Assembly (NCBI RefSeq): GCF_002242805.1
Contig: NZ_MCGQ01000006.1
Location: 95,747 to 159,746, forward strand
DNA: 64,000 bases
From: Streptomyces diastatochromogenes
GTDB taxonomy: Bacteria > Actinomycetota > Actinomycetes > Streptomycetales > Streptomycetaceae
Reading direction: 5' to 3'
Shown here: piece after piece, positions 44,198-52,600 of the stretch
How positions within the stretch are numbered: the stretch's first letter is position 1
Layout of the letters: each line of letters starts with the position of its first letter
The notes under the pieces: generated by a model
The model's input: the letters and a program-made list of their open reading frames with translations, nothing else
The model's database searches: none
Told to the model about the DNA's origin: nothing
Translations under genes and position numbers: made by a program

Positions 44198-44849
44198 AGC
44201 CCACCCCGGCCTGCCTGAGCAGGCGTTCCATCTCGGCGAGTTCTCCGCGCACCGGCACCCCGTAGATCCGCAGCTCCCGGTCGTCACCGGTGCCGATCTG
44301 GAGGCGTGGCCCCTGCGACTCCTGTGCCAGGTACGGGGCGTAGCGGGTGGCGCCGTGCGGTGTCAGGGCGTGGATCCGCTGGTTGGCCGAGCCGCGCCAG
44401 ACCAGCCGGGTGGGCTCCGCGACCCGGAACCGGCCGGTGATCACGGCGTCCGCGCCACTGAGGGCCCTGCGCCGCTCCGGTGTCAGTTCCCCGGGCTCGT
44501 ACCCGGTGTAGACCAGCAGGTCGGCGGGGCGGGGTCCGGCGCTCCCCTCGTGGTGCCGGACCTCGTCCCTCAGGTGTGCCGCGCCGGACAGGAGTTCCGC
44601 GAGCGCCGCCGGCTGCTGCAGGGGCTCGCCACCACTGACCGTGAGGCCCTCGGCCCCGTCGGCGAGGGCCTGTTGCCACAGCCCGAGCACCTGGGAGACC
44701 GTGGTGACCGTCCCCGCCTCCGGGTCCCAGGTGTGCCGGGACATGCATCCCGCACAGGCCAGCGAACAGCCCTGGAACCAGACGCCGAACCGCTTTCCCG
44801 GCCCCAGCGTTTCCAACGGGTAGTGGGTCCCGTCGAGGCGTATTTCCAC
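44172..44849 (-). CDS. radical-SAM activase-like protein (NrdG/PflA type)
   Basis: 225-aa short radical-SAM protein. The 4Fe-4S motif is CSLACAGC (C-x3-C-x2-C at residues 28, 32, 35), followed by LTVSGGEPLQQP, the SAM-binding GGE motif. Size and ending (YTGYEPGEL) match glycyl-radical activases such as NrdG, yet no glycyl-radical enzyme or nrdD is nearby. The GTG at 44849 has GGAGGAG at ideal spacing. In this setting it may modify a partner protein or small molecule of the kinase/CHAT cluster; that is inference. Confidence 0.85.
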   Translation of the reverse strand: MEIRLDGTHYPLETLGPGKRFGVWFQGCSLACAGCMSRHTWDPEAGTVTTVSQVLGLWQQALADGAEGLTVSGGEPLQQPAALAELLSGAAHLRDEVRHHEGSAGPRPADLLVYTGYEPGELTPERRRALSGADAVITGRFRVAEPTRLVWRGSANQRIHALTPHGATRYAPYLAQESQGPRLQIGTGDDRELRIYGVPVRGELAEMERLLRQAGVGFTERSWRP

Positions 44850-45088
44850 GGCATCTCCTCCTCGCACCGGCTTGGAGTATCCAGTGCGCCGATGTGCGGC
44901 CGCAATTGGCGGAAGGCGCCCATCCGGCTGTTCGCCGGGCGGGATCCGGTTGTTTTCCGGATCTCCCGAAGAGAATGATCGATTCACTTGGAATCCCCAT
45001 CCCTCTAGGGGTTTTGCTCCGCTACTCTCTCCCCCATCGCGGCGCCTTCCCACCCGGACCGCCCGCGAGGAATGGGGGATCTTCGAAA

Positions 45089-45745
45089 ATGATCAGCAAA
45101 GGTCGAATAGGTGTCCGGGGAAGGCGGCTGAGAGCCGGGTACCTCTCGTCGTTACGGGCCCGGTTCCACGGCCGCCGGGACGCGGACGGTCTGCGGGGTC
45201 TGCTGACGGATGTCCTGGCCGGAAGCGCACCCACCGACACCAACCTGCCGCCCTACGTCCTGGGCCTGCGCGCGCAGGTGCTGCGCAGCACCGCACGGCT
45301 GCGGTCCCGCACGCTGGCGTCGCACCGCGCCCTGCACGTCCGCGTTCAGGCCGAGTCGGTGCGGGTGGTGACCCAGTACACCGTGCGCGGGGAGCAGGCA
45401 CCGGCCGCGCTCGCCCGGTTCGGGCAGTGGGTCGCGGAGTGGCGCTCGGCCGCCTCCGTCTGCCGTCAGCAGGCCCAGCAACTCGCCGACGAGGGCAACC
45501 AGTTGCTCGCCTGCTACTGGGACGCCGCCTGGGCCCGGTACCGGCAGGGCAGCGACCTCGACGAGAAGCGGCCCACGGGCCTGCTGCCCGGGCGGATCAC
45601 CCTGGACCGTACCTGGAACCACCTCGACGACGGACTGCTCAGCGACCGCTGGTACGTCCCGGACACGGTGGGACACGACGCCGACCCGTCGGCGGTCGCA
45701 CAGGCGTTGCACATTCTCGACCACCAGTCGGGGCGCGGCCGTTAG
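45089..45745 (+). CDS. hypothetical helical protein
   Basis: 218-aa basic, helical protein (LRARFHGRRDADGLRGLLTD, VLGLRAQVLRSTARLRSRTL, QWVAEWRSAASVCRQQAQQL) with no recognised family. A long amphipathic helix region suggests a coiled-coil interaction partner. The ATG at 45089 follows GGGGGA. It is first of three plus-strand genes with the vWA-like lipoprotein and the membrane protein. The 239 bp upstream contain the divergent promoters for this gene and the radical-SAM gene; no clear operator seen. Confidence 0.6.
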   Translation: MISKGRIGVRGRRLRAGYLSSLRARFHGRRDADGLRGLLTDVLAGSAPTDTNLPPYVLGLRAQVLRSTARLRSRTLASHRALHVRVQAESVRVVTQYTVRGEQAPAALARFGQWVAEWRSAASVCRQQAQQLADEGNQLLACYWDAAWARYRQGSDLDEKRPTGLLPGRITLDRTWNHLDDGLLSDRWYVPDTVGHDADPSAVAQALHILDHQSGRGR

Positions 45746-45831
45746 GGTCCGGCGCGCAACGGCGATGCCACGAACGGCATCCGCAGGTGATCACCGCTCC
45801 CCGTCTCCCAGGAAGGCCAAGGACCATCATC

Positions 45832-46596
45832 GTGCAGCACTCGGCCCGGACCGGTCGTCGGTCCACCATCCGCACCGCCCGCCGGCTCGCCGTCATCGCC
45901 CCGCTGGTGTGCGTGCTCTCCACCCTGGTGTCCTGCACCAAGCAGGAGGAAGCCCTCACCACACCCTGCGGGCTGGTCGTCGACGGTTCGGGGTCGGCCG
46001 CCGCGGTGAAGGAGGGATTCGACTCGGAGGCCAAGCTGAAGGACAGCCTCATCGGATTCCTCACCGACCAGAAGTGCGGAACCCTCGACTTCGCCCCCAT
46101 CACCCGTTCCTCGCGCAGCTCCTCCTGCCGGCAGGACCGGGTGGACCTCGACCCGCCGCACGACGCGCAGACCGACCAGAAGGTCCAGCGCGCCAACGCC
46201 CAGCGGAACGCGGCCGCCGCGGCGCTCGCCGAGCTGAAGTGCGCCCGCACACAGAACGGTTCGGACGTGTGGGGAGGCCTGGCCCGCATCGGGGAGGCCT
46301 TCCGCAGCGACGGCCCGACGCCGAAGCTGCTCGTGGTGAGCGACTTCGACCAGGCCGACCCGGAGTTCCACCTGTCGCGGCAGAACATCTCCACCAAGGC
46401 CGACCGCGACAAGGTCATCGACACGCTCGTGCAGAAGCGTGGCCTGCCCGGCATCAAGGGGATGGACGTCTTCCCCGTCGGGCTCGGCATGCAGTACTCG
46501 GCGAAGCCCAGCGAGGCCGACGACTTCGAGTCCTTCTGGGTCGAGGCACTCGAAGGGAGGGCCAAGGCACATGTCGACAACCAGTACAAGCGCTGA
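45832..46596 (+). CDS. vWA-like lipoprotein
   Basis: 254-aa predicted lipoprotein: basic N-terminus, hydrophobic stretch and lipobox VLSTLVSC (Cys 35). Directly after it GLVVDGSGSAAAVKEGF provides a MIDAS-like D-x-S-x-S metal site, as in von Willebrand A domains. Later LLVVSDFDQADPEFHL and DVFPVGLGMQYS match the following vWA strands. The start is a GTG with AGGAAGG upstream. The stop overlaps the next gene by 26 bp. It probably acts outside the membrane as an adhesion or sensor part paired with the membrane protein encoded next. Confidence 0.75.
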   Translation: MQHSARTGRRSTIRTARRLAVIAPLVCVLSTLVSCTKQEEALTTPCGLVVDGSGSAAAVKEGFDSEAKLKDSLIGFLTDQKCGTLDFAPITRSSRSSSCRQDRVDLDPPHDAQTDQKVQRANAQRNAAAAALAELKCARTQNGSDVWGGLARIGEAFRSDGPTPKLLVVSDFDQADPEFHLSRQNISTKADRDKVIDTLVQKRGLPGIKGMDVFPVGLGMQYSAKPSEADDFESFWVEALEGRAKAHVDNQYKR

Positions 46597-48193
46597 GGAG
46601 CCGCAACCGCGCCGACGGCGGCTCACGCGCTATCTGCCGTTCACGGGCCGGACCGCACAGCCCGGCACCGGTGCCCGGCCCGGGGCCGCCCCCGGTGTGC
46701 GCTCCAGCCGTGTGCCCCTGGTCGTCGACGACCGAGGCGAACTCGGACTCCTGCGGGACGCCGAGCGCAGGGGCCGGCAGGCCGCCCGGCGCGGCACGCT
46801 GGACCCGTGGGTGCTGAACAGCGGCGACCGGGTGCCGTACTTCGCGGAACTGGCGTCCGTGCGGGACGCCGTCGTCCACCGGATCGAGGAGGAGCTGCGC
46901 CTCCAGGAGGAGACGGCACGGCTGCGGGACGCCCAGGCGACCTCCGACGTGACCGCCGGGGAGGCCGAGACCAGGATCCTGGTCGAGCACCTGCGGGAGG
47001 CCCAGCAGGAGATCGAGACGGCCCGCCGCCAGCTCGACCTGCTCGCGGTCCGTTCGGCCCGCTGGCTCCGCTTCCGGGACAGTCTGCGCGAGCGGGTGGA
47101 GGAACGCTGGCTGCTCGCCCGCTTCCCGGAGGCGGCCGCGCCGCCGGTCTCCGGTTCCCCGGGCGCGGCGGAACCCGGCCTGCAGGAGGGCGAACCCGGG
47201 CAGGCTGCCGACAAGGACGCGGCCGACCCGGGCGGCGACGACTGGCAGTCGGTGTCCACGACGGGCGCCGCCGCGGACGGCACCGCGTCCGCGGCGATGC
47301 GGGAGGTGGTACGCGCCGCGCGCGCCGAGACGCGCGACGCCGCGTCGAGCTACGGCTGGGAGGGCCTGCAGACCCGTCCCGGTCTGCCCCGGTGGATGAC
47401 CTGGGCGCTGCTCCTCGTCATCATGGCCGTCGAGGTGCCGATCTACTGGGTCGCGTACCAGCCCTTCCACGGGGTCGGCAGCGTGAGCGGGGACACCATG
47501 TCCGGCGCGCTGGCGATCTCGTCCGCCGTCATCATGCTGATCGTGCCGCACCTGGCGGGGCTCATGCTGCGGTGGCGCTCGGGGACGGGATCGCCGCGCG
47601 GTGGGTGGGTACCCGCCCTGTCGCTGCTCGGCGTGTGGGGCGGCCTGACCGGGCTGCTGGGCCTGCTCCGCGCCAAGTTCGTGACGCAGCACGACAGTCC
47701 GGCCCCCGCCTCCGGGGGGACCGACGGCTTCCGGGGGATCGGCGGCGCGTCCGGCGACACCACGACCCTGGTGGACCGACTGCACCTGACGACCCAGACG
47801 GTGACCTGGTTGTTCTGCGCACTGCTCCTGCTCTCGGGCGGTGTCGGGTTCCTGCTCGGCCTGTTCCGGGAACACCCCTTCCTCGACGCCTTCCGCACGG
47901 CGGTCGAGCGGCGTACGGGGCTGCTGCGGCGGCACGAGGCGAGCATCGCCGCCACCGAGCGGGCCCGTGCCGCCCAGCGCACGGCGGAGGACCGGCAGAA
48001 CGACCGCAGGGAGGCCGCGAACGAGCGGATCGCCTCGGCCCGCCAGTTGTACGAGGCCGCCACGCACCGGTATCTGCTCGGGGTGATGACGGCGGCGAAG
48101 GATCCAGCCGTGTCCGAGTCGGCGATGCGCCTGTCCCGGAACTGGCCGCTGCTGCCGGCCCCGGCCCGTCACGAACCGGCCCGGAACGGCTGA
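46571..48193 (+). CDS. multi-pass membrane protein with coiled coils
   Basis: 541-aa protein of unknown family. A cytosolic N-terminal half has a coiled coil at about 100-170 (VVHRIEEELRLQEETARLRD, EHLREAQQEIETARRQLDLL). About four membrane segments follow at 280-440 (MTWALLLVIMAVEVPIYWVA, GALAISSAVIMLIVPHLAGL, LSLLGVWGGLTGLLGLL, TWLFCALLLLSGGVGFLLGL), then a second coiled coil. Start ATG at 46571, overlapping the vWA-like gene. A long hairpin ends the transcript at 48224-48271. Probably couples the external vWA-like lipoprotein to cytosolic partners. Confidence 0.7.
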   Translation: MSTTSTSAEEPQPRRRRLTRYLPFTGRTAQPGTGARPGAAPGVRSSRVPLVVDDRGELGLLRDAERRGRQAARRGTLDPWVLNSGDRVPYFAELASVRDAVVHRIEEELRLQEETARLRDAQATSDVTAGEAETRILVEHLREAQQEIETARRQLDLLAVRSARWLRFRDSLRERVEERWLLARFPEAAAPPVSGSPGAAEPGLQEGEPGQAADKDAADPGGDDWQSVSTTGAAADGTASAAMREVVRAARAETRDAASSYGWEGLQTRPGLPRWMTWALLLVIMAVEVPIYWVAYQPFHGVGSVSGDTMSGALAISSAVIMLIVPHLAGLMLRWRSGTGSPRGGWVPALSLLGVWGGLTGLLGLLRAKFVTQHDSPAPASGGTDGFRGIGGASGDTTTLVDRLHLTTQTVTWLFCALLLLSGGVGFLLGLFREHPFLDAFRTAVERRTGLLRRHEASIAATERARAAQRTAEDRQNDRREAANERIASARQLYEAATHRYLLGVMTAAKDPAVSESAMRLSRNWPLLPAPARHEPARNG

Positions 48194-48223
48194 ACGGCCG
48201 GGGAACACCGGCCCGGTACGCAG

Positions 48224-48271
48224 GTACGCGGATGCCCCGACCCACCTCGACGGGTCGGGGCATCCGCGTAC
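48224..48271. terminator. perfect 20-bp hairpin, bidirectional terminator
   Basis: Arms at 48224-48243 and 48252-48271 (outer bases GTACGCGGATG / CATCCGCGTAC) are perfectly complementary over 20 bp with an 8-nt loop. It lies between the convergent membrane-protein and RES genes, 2 bp from the RES stop, and should terminate both transcripts. Confidence 0.85.
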
Positions 48272-48273
48272 GG

Positions 48274-48936
48274 TCACCTGCCGTCGTCCTCCGTGGCGGA
48301 GATGACCGCGCGCAGCGGCGCCAGCAGCCGGTTGACCTTGCGCACGTCGTCCGTCGACGCCAGCCGGAGGCACTCCTGCGGGCGGGCGGCCAGAGGTGTG
48401 TCCGGACAGCGGTCCTGGAACAGCTGGAGCGCGGGGCGCGGCCTGCAGCGTTTGGACGTCCACCACAGTCCCTGCACGTCGTCGGCGCGTTCCCGGATCA
48501 CCCGCACCCAGTACCGGGTGCCCGCGTACTCCTCGGTGTCGATCAGCCAGTCGTCCTGCCAGACGGCCGCCAGCCCCTCCGCGGTCGTGAGGTCCACCAG
48601 GGTGAGGTCGGCCGTGGTGCGGATCGCCGAGAGGACGTACCGGGACGCCTGCGCCCAGGGAATCTGGCGCACTCCGCTGCCGTCGCTGAACTCGACCGAC
48701 CTCAGCAGCACTTCGGACAGGGCCGTGACCGGGTCGAGGGCCGCGTAGAGGTAGGGGTAGGGATCCTTCTCGGTGGGGTCGAAGCGGCTGCCCTTGAAGA
48801 ACTCGTGCGCGACGCTCGGGTTGAACTCGCCGGCCGCGTACTGCTCCTCGTGGCACCGCCACAGCAGGGTGCCCTTCGGCACGTCGGTGAGCAGCGGCTC
48901 CATCACGGCGTTCTTGGGCGGAAGTTGACCGACCAT
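48274..48936 (-). CDS. RES-domain toxin (NAD+ phosphorylase/hydrolase family)
   Basis: 220-aa RES-type protein. LLWRCHE (Arg 27), SRFDPT (Arg 51), PYPYLYAALDPVTALSEVLL (Tyr 64, Glu 75) and LTLVDLTT give the Arg-Glu-Ser arrangement. Further on come DDWLIDTEEYAGTRYWVRVI and GLWWTSKR. Family members such as MbcT, ParT and Res degrade or modify NAD+ and stop growth unless held by a partner. The ATG shares one base with the stop of the MbcA/ParS-like gene (TGATG). It is the last gene of the CHAT operon, an unusual location for a RES toxin. Confidence 0.85.
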   Translation of the reverse strand: MVGQLPPKNAVMEPLLTDVPKGTLLWRCHEEQYAAGEFNPSVAHEFFKGSRFDPTEKDPYPYLYAALDPVTALSEVLLRSVEFSDGSGVRQIPWAQASRYVLSAIRTTADLTLVDLTTAEGLAAVWQDDWLIDTEEYAGTRYWVRVIRERADDVQGLWWTSKRCRPRPALQLFQDRCPDTPLAARPQECLRLASTDDVRKVNRLLAPLRAVISATEDDGR

Positions 48937-49601
48937 CAGAACGCCCCCACGAGTTCGGCGGCGGCGTGTTCGAGGTCGTCGTCCGGCACGATGCCGAGCA
49001 GGTCGGCGGGGACACCGCCCAGCCACCGGTTGCCGCCCAGCCACCAGTCGGCGGCGCCCCAGGGGTCGCGGTCGGCCCGGAGGAGTTCGTTGATCCGGCG
49101 GACGACGGGCAGCGGTTCGGCCGTGCCCGCCTTGAACTGGAAGCGGGGATAGCGGATTCCGTGCTCCGGGTCGCGGAGCCCGATGAGGCAGGCGGGCGTG
49201 TCCGGGCCGTGGTGCAGCGCGGCGTGTTCGGCCTCGGTCAGCGCCGGTGCGGCGAGGAGCCGTAGCCGGGCCGCCCGCAGCAGTTCACCGGGGTCGGGCG
49301 GTGGGGTGCCGAGGACGTCGATCACCGCGTCGATCGTCGTGAGGCTGGGCAGTTCATGGGTGCCGGAGGCATAGCGGTGGCCGCCGAGTTCCTCGGACAC
49401 CGGGTGGTCGGGCGGCAGCGCGGACAGCGTCCGCCGCAGCCGGCGTACGGCGCGGGCGACACCCGGTGGGTTCTCGGCGGCGGCCTCCTCCTTCATCTCC
49501 CGCAGGCTGCGGGCGAGTTGGCCCAGGTCGTCGTCGTCGAGCCCGGTGATGACGGTGGTCCAGTGACTCTCCAGGAGCCTGAGCAGATCCTCCGACGTCA
49601 T
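48936..49601 (-). CDS. MbcA/ParS/Xre-type antitoxin-like protein
   Basis: 221-aa protein. The C-terminal ~60 residues (RRINELLRADRDPWGAADWW, then GNRWLGGVPADLLG and PDDDLEHAAAELVGAF) match the toxin-binding MbcA/ParS/Xre domain that partners RES toxins, whose typical motif is a short W-L-x-x-P sequence. The ~150-residue N-terminal part is helical and longer than in usual antitoxins. It also carries LGTPPPDPGELLRAARLRLL, which may be a DNA-binding or sensor extension. ATGA overlap with the CHAT stop upstream and TGATG with RES downstream make a coupled trio. Confidence 0.75.
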   Translation of the reverse strand: MTSEDLLRLLESHWTTVITGLDDDDLGQLARSLREMKEEAAAENPPGVARAVRRLRRTLSALPPDHPVSEELGGHRYASGTHELPSLTTIDAVIDVLGTPPPDPGELLRAARLRLLAAPALTEAEHAALHHGPDTPACLIGLRDPEHGIRYPRFQFKAGTAEPLPVVRRINELLRADRDPWGAADWWLGGNRWLGGVPADLLGIVPDDDLEHAAAELVGAF

Positions 49602-52600
49602 GCGCGCTCTCCTTCCTGGGGCCGGTCGAAAGACGCCGCCGGTGCGGGGTTGCCGTGGTGGACGAAGGCCGCCCAGGTGTCGGGCCGGTCCCGGAAGTCC
49701 TTCGCGAGGCGGCGGGCGGCGACGCCCCTCAGGCCACCGACGGGCGGCCGCTCGTCCGGCGGGGTGAGCATCCACCGCTGGGCGGCGCGCAGCGCGTCGG
49801 GCGGGGCGAGTCCCCGGGCGAGCGCGTCGTGCAGGACGAGCATGACGATCTCGGACTGGTCGTCGTCGACCTTCCACCGGGTGCCGATGGCATCGGCGGC
49901 CAGCCGGTGCACCATGACCGAGGTGACGGTCAGGGCCTCGTCGTGATCGCGGGTGGTGAGGTCCGTCTCGCAGCCGCCGCACACGACCAGCGGCCCGGCC
50001 GACCGGAAGGCGTCGCCCTCGGCGGGCGTCTCCAGCAGAGTGCTCAGCGTGAGATCCGCGCCGGGAAGGGACGGATCGCCGGCGCCGGCCGGCGCGGCCA
50101 GCCGGAGGGCCGATGTCGTGGGGTCCGGGCCCGCGAGCCCGTGACAGGCGAGATGCACCAGGGAAGCGGGGGCGGTGGCCGTGCCGCCGAGCAGGGCCAG
50201 GACCTTCGCCGGGGTGGCGGGGTTGTCGTCGGGGCGGTGGATCACGGCCCGCGGGTAGACGGTGGCCAGGGTCTCGATCTCGTCCTCGGCCCACTCCAGG
50301 TCGTCCGCCGCGTGGAACACCAGGGCCGGCCGGTCTGCGGGGTTCATACGCCGGCGGGCCACGGCACGCAGGAACTCCCTGCCGGAGGCCGCGTGCGTGA
50401 GGACGGCGACCTCGCAGGCCCGCACGGCGCGCGTCGCGTCGTAGGGGCGGGGCGGGCGCAGGACGGCCGCCTGCCAGGGCACGACGCCCAGTTCGCCGCA
50501 GGGCACCAGGACCAGCCGTACGGCGTCGGGGCCGACGGCATCGGCCGGGGCGTCGAGGAAGCCGGCCTCGGTGAGGGCGCGGTCCCAGACGCCGAGGTGG
50601 TCGAGTGCGGGGCCGAGCACGTCACCGGCCCACTCGCACATGCCGTCCAGGGCGCGGGTCCAGCGCCGCTCGGCGCGCTGCACCTCCCGCGCGTTGACAG
50701 TGTCCCGGTCGGGGCCGTAGAGGGCGGCCTCCAGGCGCTGCCGGTGCGCGCCGGCCTCCAGGTACTCCGCCACGGCTCCGCGGCCGGCGGAGGCGAGGCC
50801 GGGCAGGGGCAACGCCTCGACAGGACCGTCACGGGTGACGACCAGGACGGCCCCGTCCGGACCGTCGACGCCGGGCACCAGGTACAGCAGCGCGTCCGCT
50901 CCCGCCTCCCCCAGCCCGGCACGCAGGTCGCTCGCGGAGGCGAACAACGGCTGCACATCGGCACCGCCCTCCCCACGCAGCACGTCCAAGGAACGGCGCC
51001 GCACGTCACCGGGCAGCCCAGGGGCGCCCGCGCCTGCTTCGGCCAGCACGTCCAGGGGGGAGCGGCTTTGCAGGTCGGCAGGACGGCCGGGGGCACCCGC
51101 ACCCGCTTCGGCCGGCACATCGAGCGGGGAGCGGTCCTGCACATCACCGGGACCGCCGGGGGTGCCCGCATCGGCCTCGGCCAGCACATCCAGCGGGGAG
51201 CCGTCGCGCACATCACCGGGACCGCCGGGGGCACCCGCATCCGCCTCGGCCAGCACATCCAGCGGGGAGCCGTCGCGCACATCACCGGGACCGCCGGGGG
51301 CACCCGCATCCGCCTCGACCGGCACATCCAGCGGGGAGCGGTCCCGGACGTCGCCAGAGCGACCCGGGGTCCCCGCGTCCCCCTCGGCCGGCGCATCCAA
51401 CGGCGAGCGACCCCGCACATCACCACGACCGCCGGAGGCACCCGCCCCCGCCGCGGCCGACAGTTCCAGGAGGGAGCGGTCGTCGGAGTGGTCCCAGGAG
51501 CGGTCGGAGGCCGCGCTGCGCCAGCGTTCGGCCAGTTCGGTCTCGCCGAGGGCCGCCAGGCGGTCGGCGACACCCGCCGAGACGGCCGCCGCGCCGAGCA
51601 CCAGCGAGCGGCCCGCCTCCAGACACGCGATCGCCTCCTCCGCGAGCCCGGCCCGCAACGCCCAGAAGGCCGCGCTGCGGCCCCGGTCGGCCGCCACGCG
51701 GGCCATGCGCAGGCCGCGGCCGACGCCCTGCTGGAGCAGTACGTCGTCGGCGGCGAGCCGGAGGGAGGTGCGGGCCAGGTCGACGGCGGCACGCAGGTCC
51801 TCGTCGGAGCCGGGCGTGCCCGCCCGGAGGGTGGCGCGCTTGGCGCGGAGCGTGGCCTGGTCCCAGGTGAGGCGGGCGCCGCTGGGCGTGCCGTCGGGCA
51901 GTTCCGTCAGAGCCTGTTCCAGCTCCGCGATCGCCTCGTCCAGCGCCTCGGGGTCCCCGGTGAGCAGATACAGGGTGTCCAGGGCGATGGCGATGCCGCC
52001 GCGCGCCCTGGGCCGGAAGTCGGCGGTGAATCCGGGGCTCGCCAGGGCTTCCCTGGTGCGCCGCACGCCCTCGGCGATACGGCTCGGGTCCGACTCGGCG
52101 ATCGCCGTCAGGGCGATCAGCGGGGCCCAGGTGGCGTCGAGGAGGCCACGCAGGGCGGGCATCTGCACCGACGTCTCCACGGCCCGCTGGATGTGATGGG
52201 CGGCCGCACGCAGGTGGGCCGTCCTGTCGTCCGGCGAGGTGGCGTGCACCACGCGGCCCAGACAGGCGAAGCCGAGCACGTAGCCGTTCAGCGCGCCGGT
52301 CCATTCCTCGGCGCCGTCATAGGCCTCGTCCAGTTCCAGTTCGCACAGGGCGTCGATGACGTCCTCGACCGCCTCGTCGTCGCCGCTCTCCAGTGCGGCC
52401 ACCGCCCGCCCGTGGAGCCGTGTGGCCTCCCCGCACAGGCGCAGGGTGGCGGCCAGGCCGCTCGCGGGGTCGTCGTCCCACTGCTGCGCCTCGAGCAGGG
52501 CCCGTGCCATGTCCTCGTCCTGCAGGCTGCCACCGGTCAGGGAGGCCGCGACCAGCAGTCCGGGCACGACGGTACGGAGCCATTCACGGTGGACGCGGCT

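Noticed and set aside
46454..49015. 853-aa minus-strand frame spanning two genes and a terminator
   Set aside because: It crosses the perfect 20-bp hairpin and lies opposite the membrane-protein gene; no motif.
50958..51440. CRISPR-like look of the 69-bp repeats
   Set aside because: Tandem coding repeats in register with the CHAT frame, with no spacers and no cas genes in the window.
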